Translations under genes and position numbers: made by a program
The notes under the pieces: generated by a model
The model's input: only the letters and a program-made list of their open reading frames with translations
What the model was told of the DNA's origin: nothing
The model's database searches: none
Part shown: in pieces, positions 33,748 through 40,636 of the stretch
How positions within the stretch are numbered: the stretch's first letter is position 1
Layout: each line of letters begins with the position of its first letter
Assembly: GCA_029211145.1 (NCBI GenBank)
Contig: JARGEQ010000083.1
Location: 1-45,377 of the forward strand
Origin: Marinimicrococcus flavescens
GTDB lineage: Bacteria; Pseudomonadota; Alphaproteobacteria; Geminicoccales; Geminicoccaceae
Direction of reading: 5' to 3'
DNA length: 45,377 nt

Positions 33748-33751
33748 TTTC

Positions 33752-34042
33752 ATGGACAACTCCGATTCCCCCAAAGCGCTGCGGGTCGAGGAAGTCGCCC
33801 GATGCGTAGGGGTAAGTCGGTCACTGATCTTCAGGGCGCTCAGTCCCGACCCCGAGCTTCGGCGTGGCCTGCCCTTTCTGCCGAGCTTCAAAGTCGCCAA
33901 CTGTCGGCGCATCACCTCGGCGGCCACCATGCAGTGGATTCGTGACCTAGAGCGCCAGGCAGCATGCCCGCGCAGGAAAGGGCGTCGCCGGAAGGCGGCC
34001 GCCTCGCCGTGCCCTCGGCGTCAGCGGGGGACGATGTCGTGA
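33752..34042 (+). CDS. AlpA-like helix-turn-helix regulator/excisionase
   Basis: A small protein of 96 aa. LRVEEVARCVGVSRSLIFRA is the HTH typical of AlpA/excisionase proteins in P4-like satellites and integrative elements. It is followed by the strand pair and SAATMQWIRDLERQ, the usual closing helix. The last 25 residues are basic (CPRRKGRRRKAAASPCPRR) and may be disordered. Such proteins switch on excision or element genes. Its stop overlaps the GTG start of the next gene (GTGA). Confidence 0.78.
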   Translation: MDNSDSPKALRVEEVARCVGVSRSLIFRALSPDPELRRGLPFLPSFKVANCRRITSAATMQWIRDLERQAACPRRKGRRRKAAASPCPRRQRGTMS

Positions 34043-34431
34043 GTAACGCGATAAGGCAGTCCTCCCGGTCAAGCCAAGGTCGAAACGTCCTGTGCGAGGA
34101 GGAAGCGGCAGCAGCTCTGGGCGTGCAGGTTGCTGTTCTGGCGTCTTGGCGGACAAGTGGGCTCGGTCCGGACTGGCTCGTGTTTGCTGACGAGCAGGTC
34201 GGCTATCTGCGCGAGGACCTCGACCTATGGCTGGAAGGCCATGTCGCCAAACGGTGGCAGAACCTGCGGCCGCTCGGCCTCGCGCCTACCGGGCAGGCAT
34301 ATGTCCGGGATCGCCGCCCCTTGTCGGTCCGTCCGTTGGAGCATCGCCAGCTTGTCGCTAGCCCCCCGCCGCTCAGCTTGGCGGCGACGGCGGGGGGCTC
34401 GATCAATCACCCCAGGAAAGGTGACCAATGA
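34039..34431 (+). CDS. Small helix-turn-helix-like DNA-binding protein (probable)
   Basis: The protein of 130 aa, taken from the GTG that overlaps the preceding stop. The middle part (LCEEEAAAALGVQVAVLASW, then FADEQVGYLREDLDLWLEGH) looks like the winged-helix excisionase/MerR-type DNA-binding domain, though the match is weak. The C-terminal 60 residues have no recognisable domain. The end overlaps the next start as ATGA. The tight packing between AlpA-like and primase genes suggests a role in replication or excision control. Confidence 0.6.
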   Translation: MSNAIRQSSRSSQGRNVLCEEEAAAALGVQVAVLASWRTSGLGPDWLVFADEQVGYLREDLDLWLEGHVAKRWQNLRPLGLAPTGQAYVRDRRPLSVRPLEHRQLVASPPPLSLAATAGGSINHPRKGDQ

Positions 34432-34964
34432 ACAATAACGCTTTCCCGTCCAACGGAATAGCTCCCGCACACCCGGCGGGCGTACCCGATGCGCCTCCCG
34501 GGGATGCAGGAGCCATGGCGGGTTTCGATAGGGAGCATGCCGCCGCAGCCGAGCGCGAGCAGCGCAACAGGGACTGGGCGGCGCGGGGCTTCGCCTCGCG
34601 CCTGCTTCCCATTATCCCTCCTGACGCGCCGCTCTCCTCGGGGAGCAAGGTGCCTGCCGAGAACCGCGGGAAGGTCCCCGGAAAGCTGGGGATTGGCGGC
34701 TGGCACGGCTACGACTGGCGCAGCGCGCCTCCCGCCACGAACGGCAATCTCAGGGCTTGGGCCGCATCGGGCGCCGGTCTCGGGATCCGCCTCGGAGACG
34801 GGCTCATTGCCGTGGACATCGACGTGCTCGATGAGCGCCTGGCAGAGGAAATCGCTAGGCTCGTGTCCGAGCATCTCGGCTCGTCCCCGGTGCGGATCGG
34901 TCGGCCGCCCAAGAGGCTAATGCTTTACCGGGTGGCAGATGATGTCTCATCCAAAGCGCGGTAG
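34428..34964 (+). CDS. Primase-polymerase N-terminal part (split gene, first piece)
   Basis: The frame of 178 aa shows a bifunctional primase/polymerase (prim-pol) N-terminal half: LLPIIPPDAPLSSGSKVPA, PGKLGIGGWHGYDW, and GLGIRLGDGLIAVDIDV with the DxD metal site. VRIGRPPKRLMLYRVADD is the expected next strand. It stops soon afterwards, just where family members continue with the segment that opens the next large gene (RRLEFHRGSERHLVEF). It starts at an ATGA overlap with the previous gene. Either a split two-piece enzyme or an inactivated gene is possible. Confidence 0.75.
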   Translation: MNNNAFPSNGIAPAHPAGVPDAPPGDAGAMAGFDREHAAAAEREQRNRDWAARGFASRLLPIIPPDAPLSSGSKVPAENRGKVPGKLGIGGWHGYDWRSAPPATNGNLRAWAASGAGLGIRLGDGLIAVDIDVLDERLAEEIARLVSEHLGSSPVRIGRPPKRLMLYRVADDVSSKAR

Positions 34965-35217
34965 CAGAGCCAAGAGCATGCTCAAGCGGAGGCTTCGAGG
35001 AACGGACGTTCATCGGCCCGAGTTCTCGCCATTGGTCCTGGGGGGAGTCCATCGCCCGTCGTGTAAGATCTGGGTCACTCCGAACGTCGCCGGCATGACC
35101 TTGGCCTCGGTTATGGTCTCATCGTTGGAGCTCTGTAGCGAGAGGAAACCCGCCGCCCCTCTTGACGAGCGATTGTCAGAGCTGTCGCTAAAGCCTCAGG
35201 AGGCCGGAAATGCCTGA
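34939..35217 (+). CDS. Small open frame inside the prim-pol split (hypothetical)
   Basis: An open frame of 92 codons lies between the two primase pieces, overlapping the first by 26 bases and the second by eight. Its product (MSHPKRGSRAKSMLKRR..., basic at the N-terminus) has no recognisable family. It may simply be an accident of inserted DNA. Its end carries a strong Shine-Dalgarno (CAGGAGG) that serves the next ATG. Confidence 0.3.
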   Translation: MMSHPKRGSRAKSMLKRRLRGTDVHRPEFSPLVLGGVHRPSCKIWVTPNVAGMTLASVMVSSLELCSERKPAAPLDERLSELSLKPQEAGNA

Positions 35218-36931
35218 CCGGCGTCTCGAGTTCCACCGGGGTTCCGAACGGCACCTGGTGGAGTTTCTGGCTGAAGGGCAGCAGTGCGTGGTGGCAGGCG
35301 TCCACCCGAAATCGCGCCGTCCCTATACGTGGGACTGCCTGCCGTCGATGGACAAACTGCCAGTCGTCGACGCGTCGCAGCTTGACCGGTTGCAGGAAGC
35401 TCTGCGTGAGCTGATGGAGAGCAGGGGCTATGCCTTGAAGAGGGCGGGCCGCAGTGCAGCGTCTCCTGCAGGTAAGGTGGATCAAGAGAGCCTGCTGGCG
35501 CCCAGTCTGGAGCTGGTGCGAGAGGCCGTGGCCGCCATCATCAACAACTACGACCGGCCCAAATGGATCGCGATTTGTCACGGCATTAAAGGCTCAGTCG
35601 GCCCTAAGCACGAGGATGTGGCGAGGGAGCTCTGGCATGATCTGTCCGGGAGATGGGAGGATGGTCACAACGACGCCGAATACGTCGATGACGTCTTTGA
35701 CAGCTGCAGGCCTCCTCACCGCGTGGGATGGTGTCTCCTTGTCCGGGAGGCCCGAGCGGCCGGATGGAAGGGCTACAGCGCCGGGGATATGTTCGACGCG
35801 GATCCGCTACCAGCAAGGGTGGAGGAGGCTGGCGAGCCGCGGAATGCCGCGAGCGCGGAGTTGTCTTCTCGGGCAGCAGAGTTGTCGGCAAAGGCACCCG
35901 CATTCGGCTGCAACAGGGCCTCGGACTGGGCGCGCCGCGCGCCCGAGCCCACCCGCTGGCTGATTGTCGATCTGCTGCCGCGGTGGCGTGTGGCGCTTCT
36001 GTATGGCGACGGCGGGACAGGCAAGACGCTGCTGGCCCAGCAGCTGGCAACGGCGATCGCTGGCGGTCGGACATGGCTGGGGATGACCCCGGATTTCACC
36101 GGGCCGGTCTATGCCCTGCTCGGCGAGGACGACTACAATCAGCTGGGGTTCCGGCAGGCGCGCATCAACGAGCATCTCGGCATCTCGATGGAAGAGCTGG
36201 ACAGCTTCTACTTCGATTCCGAGGATGAGGTGGCGCAGCGCCCTCCGCTGCTGGCCGAACAGCAGAAGGGGCGGCTCCAGCCGACGTCGGTCTTCGAGGC
36301 CCTCAGCGCGCGGCTCCGCGAACTCAGGCCAGTGCTCGTGATCCTGGACCCCCTGGCGAAGCTGTTTGCGGGGGAGTGGCAGAACCAGACGCAGGTCTAC
36401 CAGTTCATGGCTCTCATGTCCGGGCTGGCGAAGGAGCTCGATTGCACGGTCCTGCTCCTCGCTCATCCGTCCAAGAGCGGGATGGCCGATGGGTCGGGCA
36501 CGTTTGCGTCGGTCGGCTGGTCGAATGCCGCCCGTACCCGACTCTACCTTGTGAAGGATCACGCCAACGCGAATGCCCGTACGCTCTCGAGCATGAAATC
36601 GAACTATGCCGCCTCCGGGAACGCCCTCAAGCTCGAGTGGCATGAGGGGGTCTTCCGGCGGGTGGACGAGGACACGCTGAAGGAGCGCAGTGAAAGGCTC
36701 GGACGCTTGGCCATGGGCATTCTGAAGAAGGCTCTGGCGGCAGGGGAGCGTTTGTCGCCCAGCTGCCAAAGCGCGTACCCCGCCCCTCAGCGCATCGCTC
36801 CTACGCTGGAGGTGCGCCCGAAGGAGGCCCAGGCCATCATCAAGGACCTTCTCAGGCAGCGGCAGCTGGTGTTGAGGAGGGAGGGGCGGAGCGACGTGCT
36901 GGCTCTGCCTGATGCCCCTCCGGCAGGGTGA
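35210..36931 (+). CDS. Primase-polymerase C-terminal part fused to RepA-like AAA helicase
   Basis: The protein of 573 aa begins with the second half of a prim-pol domain (LVEFLAEGQQCVVAGVHP, then SRRPYTWDCLP). A primase C-terminal-like region follows (about 120-200: PKWIAICHGIKGSVG, DHNDAEYVDD-type acids, SAGDMF). Then a RecA-fold hexameric helicase/ATPase: Walker A LLYGDGGTGKTLLAQQLA near residue 265, Walker B PVLVILDPLAKLFAGEW near residue 370 and LLLAHPSKSG near residue 418. The C-terminal winged-helix-like part (about 500-573) is variable. It starts with CAGGAGG eight bases before ATG. This type of protein initiates element replication. It is the downstream piece of a gene split by about 245 bp. 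Confidence 0.85.
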   Translation: MPDRRLEFHRGSERHLVEFLAEGQQCVVAGVHPKSRRPYTWDCLPSMDKLPVVDASQLDRLQEALRELMESRGYALKRAGRSAASPAGKVDQESLLAPSLELVREAVAAIINNYDRPKWIAICHGIKGSVGPKHEDVARELWHDLSGRWEDGHNDAEYVDDVFDSCRPPHRVGWCLLVREARAAGWKGYSAGDMFDADPLPARVEEAGEPRNAASAELSSRAAELSAKAPAFGCNRASDWARRAPEPTRWLIVDLLPRWRVALLYGDGGTGKTLLAQQLATAIAGGRTWLGMTPDFTGPVYALLGEDDYNQLGFRQARINEHLGISMEELDSFYFDSEDEVAQRPPLLAEQQKGRLQPTSVFEALSARLRELRPVLVILDPLAKLFAGEWQNQTQVYQFMALMSGLAKELDCTVLLLAHPSKSGMADGSGTFASVGWSNAARTRLYLVKDHANANARTLSSMKSNYAASGNALKLEWHEGVFRRVDEDTLKERSERLGRLAMGILKKALAAGERLSPSCQSAYPAPQRIAPTLEVRPKEAQAIIKDLLRQRQLVLRREGRSDVLALPDAPPAG

Positions 36932-36937
36932 CGTGCA

Positions 36938-36960
36938 GGGTTCCGTCTCCTGCGGAACCC
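36938..36960 (+). terminator. Hairpin after the primase-helicase gene
   Basis: GGGTTCCG and CGGAACCC form a perfect 8-bp stem around TCTCCTG, seven bases after the stop codon. The T-run is short (TTCCCC), so termination strength is uncertain. Confidence 0.55.
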
Positions 36961-36979
36961 TTCCCCGATGTGCTGCAAG

Positions 36980-37009
36980 GTACAGGGTCCCTATATAGGA
37001 ACCCTGTAC
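36980..37009. repeat. 30-bp near-perfect palindrome, possible replication or regulator site
   Basis: GTACAGGGT and ACCCTGTAC are 9-bp arms around the perfect palindrome CCTATATAGG. Only one position pair (C/A) breaks symmetry across 30 bp. It is followed by short repeats of TTGCA (GTTGCACGTTGCAAGG). The site sits 50 bases after the primase-helicase gene and 230 bases before the next gene. It could be an origin element, a dimeric repressor site or a cruciform. Confidence 0.75.
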
Positions 37010-37238
37010 GTTGCACGTTGCAAGGATGCAAGCCAGAGCCCCCTGCACCATGACTGCCCAAATCCTGATAGTGGCCAGACACTTGGATGACTCCGGCAAG
37101 GTTGCGTGCTCCGGCGAGTCGTCTCTTCTGCACGAATCTCGTAGGAAATCCGTGAATACGATAATATCGAAAACGGTCGTTGACCCGTCACGACAGTGAG
37201 GATTTTTGCCCTGATGCTCGGCTCTCGAGGGTAAGGCC

Positions 37239-37517
37239 ATGATCAAGAAAGCAGAGACCGTCGCCGATGCAGCCAGTCGTGCCGCAGCCGTGGAGCGGAC
37301 CCGCCGCTGGCGCAGGCGTAAGTCAAAGGGGCGGGCCATGCTCCACGTTGAGGTGGATACGGACCTCCTCATTAGAGGGCTGCAGGCTCTGCACCTTGTG
37401 CCGTCAGGCCACCCGCCCCGCCGGGCGGAAGCCGCCGCTGCCGCAGGCCAGCTTTTAGAAGGCACGCTGCGCACGCAGCTGCGCAGCTCTCGCTATCCAA
37501 GAAAGACTAGACTCTAG
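37239..37517 (+). CDS. Small basic protein of unknown function
   Basis: The protein of 92 aa begins with AASRAAAVERTRRWRRRKSK, a basic helix, followed by MLHVEVDTDLLIRGLQALHL and a helical end. Proteins with a basic helix followed by a short LHVEV-type strand and helix occur widely near element and phage genes in alphaproteobacteria, with no assigned function. It might bind DNA as an Arc/CopG-like ribbon-helix protein; this is inference from the pattern only. The GC3 codon bias fits a real gene. Confidence 0.55.
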   Translation: MIKKAETVADAASRAAAVERTRRWRRRKSKGRAMLHVEVDTDLLIRGLQALHLVPSGHPPRRAEAAAAAGQLLEGTLRTQLRSSRYPRKTRL

Positions 37518-37577
37518 GGGCCGTTAGGCTCCTGCTGAATAGCCTGATCGTTGTCCCCCTGTCGAACTGCGCGGCTG

Positions 37578-37591
37578 GGAGAGGCCTCTCC
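37578..37591. repeat. 14-bp perfect palindrome
   Basis: GGAGAGGCCTCTCC is self-complementary over all 14 bases. It sits in the spacer between two small genes, about 60 bases after the first stop. It could be a terminator stem without loop or a protein-binding site. Confidence 0.4.
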
Positions 37592-37757
37592 AAGAGGCGC
37601 AGCGCGACAGCTGGACCCCAAAGAGCGCCCGGCGCGCCAGATCCAGCCATTCCACAGGCGCAGTGCCGCACATGAGCAACCGCTCGATAAAAACCACCTC
37701 CATCCAAGGTTCTTGAACGAAGGAGGCACAGGTGGGCGCGTCAAAACTGAGCGACAA

Positions 37758-38003
37758 ATGGCTTTTCCGCGCGAAGCCGTCGTCCAGTGGGGAGCGCGCG
37801 ACTGCGTCGATTTTGCGGTTGCCCTAGCGCGTGATGCGGGATGGCCCCTGCATGTGGCGTGGGCGGCCGATTGCGACGGAAGCAGCCGTCTGCCTTTCTC
37901 GGCGATGTTGCCACTGCGCGTCTACGTTGCGGACGAGTGTGGCCTGACCTCCGATCCTCAGGGCATCGGGAACGCAGTCGACTTCATTAATTCCGTGCTC
38001 TAG
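37758..38003 (+). CDS. Small protein of unknown function, with an IS at its stop codon
   Basis: The ATG gives an 81-residue protein with a compact pattern (VVQWGARDCVDFAVALARDA, then GWPLHVAW and FSAMLPLRVYVADECGL). I do not recognise the family. The gene ends in CTC-TAG, and the TAG lies within the CTAG at which the IS copy begins. Removing the IS and one CTAG leaves the same stop codon, so the protein is probably complete. Confidence 0.55.
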   Translation: MAFPREAVVQWGARDCVDFAVALARDAGWPLHVAWAADCDGSSRLPFSAMLPLRVYVADECGLTSDPQGIGNAVDFINSVL

Positions 38004-38795
38004 GCTCTGTACCCAATCACCGTCTTGATCCACGACCGGGCTTCTGTTTCTACCGTCGCACCGGCGGGCAAGAGGGTAGTGACGATGCCGGGGCTGTTCT
38101 GGCTGGACGACGAGGCGTGGGCGGTGGTCGAGCCGCTGTTACCGAAGAACCAACCGGGGGCACGGCGGGCGACGACCGGCGGGTGATCAGCGGCATTCTG
38201 CACGTGCTGCGCTCGGCTGCCGGTGGCGCGACTGTCCGCAGGCCTACAGGCCCTACACGACCGTCTACAACCGGCTCAACCGCTGGTCCCGGCGGCGGAT
38301 CTGGCGGCGGCTGCTCGAGGCCCGGGCGCTCGGCGGCAGCGTCGCCATCGACAGCACCTACGTGCGGGCGCAGCGCTCGGCCGGCGGCGGAAAAGGGGAT
38401 GCAGAAACAGGCGATCGGCGTCTCGCGGGGCGGCCGGACCACGAAAAGCCCGCGAGCGACCTCCCCGGGCGGCCGCTCGCGCTCATCCTGACGCCCGGCA
38501 ACATCGCCGGCAGCCGCGTCGCGGGCGAGCTCCCGGCCGCGGCGGGGCCCGCGACCCGCATCATCGCCGACGGCGGCAGCGAGCCGATGATCCCCGGGCG
38601 CCGCAACCGCAGGCGCCCGGGCAGCCACGATGCTCGCGCCTGCCGTGAGTGCTGGCGTGTGGAGCCGGCGATCAACCGCCTGAAGGACTTCCGCCGCGTC
38701 GCTACCCGCTACGACAAGCTCGCCGCCAACTTCCAGTCCGCCGTGGCCTTGACCGCCGTCGCGGCGTTCTGGATCTGAGCGAGTCCGGGCCCTAG
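38000..38795 (+). mobile_element. IS5-family (IS427-type) insertion sequence, copy 3, inactive
   Basis: About 796 bp, bounded by CTAG at both ends with imperfect inverted ends (TAGGCTCTGTACCCAATCA left; the right end reads TAGGGCCCGGACTCGCTCA on the minus strand). The transposase starts at 38084 (MPGLFWLDDEAW) but shifts frame after about 25 codons. Later parts are in other frames: IDSTYVRAQRSAGGG with the first Asp kept, then KDFRRVATRYDKLAANFQSA to a stop at 38778. The second Asp region reads GNIAGS rather than GNxAD. A stretch around the glutamate region (RGYDADALRREIVERGSE) is missing. Confidence 0.88.
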
Positions 38796-39165
38796 TCAGC
38801 CTTTTCAATGAGTTGGGTCGAGGATGAGCCAACTGCGTTCGGCTGTCGACACCCTGCACTTGCAGTCGCAAGGCAGGAGGTATCACAGGGTCTTGAGGTG
38901 CAGCACGACGTTCCGATGAGGAGGGGACTCGTGAGACGGGCTCTGACTGGTTGGAGCGCTCGCAGTAATATTCCGAGATCGCGCGCCTCAACGAGCATTT
39001 ATTCCACACCGGCCGTCGCACATCCGACCACCGCCACACGAAAGGCACCTCCCTTGGCGGCACCGCTTTTACGGGCAGCAATGCCGCGAGCGGTGCAGTG
39101 GACGTCGCCGGCAACGGGCGGACGGGCCGCATTTTGCTGGGCTGCCACTATACCGCTGCCCCGCT
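38796..39165. other. No recognisable gene
   Basis: Open frames here give low-complexity products on both strands and none resembles a known family. The stretch lies between the IS and the end of the convergent radC gene. No clear terminator was seen. Confidence 0.4.
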
Positions 39166-39909
39166 TCACAGGTATCCTGCGCTCCGGAAACTGAAGTGTT
39201 TCTTTCTCCCGACGATCACGTGGTCGTGGAGGATGGCGCCCATTCCTGCGAGGAGCCCTGCAAGTCGCCTCGTCTCATCGATGTCGACGGAAGACGGTTC
39301 AACTATCCCGGACGGATGGTTGTGGACGAGGATGAGCGCTACCGCGTCGAGATCCAGAAGACGCCGGACCACCTCCCGCGGGTAGAAAGGCGCGTGATCC
39401 ACCGTCCCCCGCGAGAGTTCCTCGTACACGATGAGCTGGTTCTTCCGATCCAGAAAGCACCCGTGAACCTGCTCGGTGCCGCTGTGTCCGAGGCGAAGAT
39501 CAACGTAGGCCAGGAGTTCGCTCATCGAGCTGATCACCGAGCGGTCTGCAACCTCTTCGACGAGCACGTGGCAGGTTGTGCCGTGTGCCGCCTGGAGCAG
39601 AGCTGCCGCCGCCGGGGTCATGCCGGGGATTGTCAGCAGCTGCGATTGGCGAGCCGCAAGAGCGGCTCCCAGGCACCCGAACCTCTCGACGATACGGCGT
39701 GCGAGCGAGCGCGCCTCGTCATCACTGCAGGTGCTGCGGAGGAGCTGATAGAGCTGATGCACAGCCTGCTTCTCCGCTTGTGCCTTCCGATCTGCGGCGT
39801 CGTCGGACCGTTGCCACGACCGGGGCTCAGGCTCTTCCAGCCGGCCGTGCGCCGCGGCCATTCGAGGGTGGGCAAGCTCCCGCCAGCCTTGAATACGCAT
39901 CGCCTTCAT
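39166..39909 (-). CDS. radC: RadC-family JAB/MPN domain protein
   Basis: The protein of 247 aa has the helix-hairpin-helix region (LLTIPGMTPAAAALLQAAH, about residues 90-110) followed by the JAB metalloprotease-like domain: LGHSGTEQVHGCFLDRKNQL, FYPREVVRRLLDLDAVALIL and the zinc motif HNHPSGIVEPSSVD (HxH ... SxxD). RadC-family genes are frequent on genomic islands, plasmids and phages. Their biochemical role remains unclear; a repair or recombination role was suggested historically. The N-terminal 60 residues are charged and family-variable. A chromosomal radC would usually lie beside other genes, so an element origin is likely. Confidence 0.9.
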   Translation of the reverse strand: MKAMRIQGWRELAHPRMAAAHGRLEEPEPRSWQRSDDAADRKAQAEKQAVHQLYQLLRSTCSDDEARSLARRIVERFGCLGAALAARQSQLLTIPGMTPAAAALLQAAHGTTCHVLVEEVADRSVISSMSELLAYVDLRLGHSGTEQVHGCFLDRKNQLIVYEELSRGTVDHAPFYPREVVRRLLDLDAVALILVHNHPSGIVEPSSVDIDETRRLAGLLAGMGAILHDHVIVGRKKHFSFRSAGYL

Positions 39910-40141
39910 GCCCCGATGCCGTTGCTTTCGCGGCGGGACTGTTTTCGCCGCATCTGTCTCACGATGTACGTCAGATTCCCCTGAAAATTCAACCTTAAGG
40001 TGATGCGTAACCTCAACAAATATTCAAAGAGGTTGATGATTAGGATCAGAGGATCAGCGTAGGGCGTTGTCACTGAACGGGTTCGCGAGGTGGGTGGATG
40101 GCTGCTACAAACAAGGGGGGAAACGCAGGGGATCTGCCGGC

Positions 40142-40552
40142 ATGAGCGAACTGGGAAGGGTGCGTGTCCACCTGGTGGGCGGCGTCGCCGCCCACCAGGT
40201 GGCCGAGCGGCTCGAGAGCCGTCCGGATCTCGAGGTGATCTGCCACCGAACACTGGAGGAGGCTGCCGCCGTCATCGATCTGACGCAAGCGGTCGTGCTG
40301 GTTGTTGACGTCGACTCGCTCGAGCAATGGCCCGGCGCAATCATGGAGAAGGTCGCACCACTTTCCCCCCATCTTCCTGTCGTGCTCGTGATGTCGGCTC
40401 CCTATGACCTGGAGGTTGCCGCAAGGCATGGCCCGAACATGATCGCCGTTCAGCGGGACCTCCTCGCAGGAGGCGGCCTGCCCGATCTGCTTCGTGGCGA
40501 GGTCGCGCGCCGACGCCTCAGAATTGGGCGGCCGGCGACTGATGAGCGGTGA
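40142..40552 (+). CDS. Receiver-like (CheY fold) stand-alone protein, degenerate
   Basis: The protein of 136 aa shows alternating strands and helices of a receiver domain: VRVHLVGG (strand 1), AVVLVVDVDSL (strand 3, with Asp), LPVVLVMSAPYD (strand 4, with Ser) and MIAVQRDL (strand 5). The acidic pair after strand 1 is absent and the usual Lys in strand 5 is not seen, so phosphorylation is doubtful. It may be a pseudo-receiver or an unrelated Rossmann-like protein. The ATG at 40142 follows AGGGGAT; upstream starts exist. It precedes the pseudo-protease gene by 84 bases. Confidence 0.5.
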   Translation: MSELGRVRVHLVGGVAAHQVAERLESRPDLEVICHRTLEEAAAVIDLTQAVVLVVDVDSLEQWPGAIMEKVAPLSPHLPVVLVMSAPYDLEVAARHGPNMIAVQRDLLAGGGLPDLLRGEVARRRLRIGRPATDER

Positions 40553-40636
40553 CGGCTCGAAGGAGCATCGTTTTGGTTGTTTAATTTTTCCCGCGTGCCA
40601 AACTTGCGGTTGTCGGCGACTCCGGAGGGCCGCGGC

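Noticed and set aside
38000..38827. Idea that the small gene before IS copy 3 originally continued past the IS
   Set aside because: With the CTAG target duplication removed, the pre-insertion sequence still reads CTC-TAG at the same place, so no longer protein is restored.
38050..39132. Long minus-strand frame across the IS copy
   Set aside because: It is antisense to the transposase remnant and low in complexity; the plus strand carries the transposase signature.
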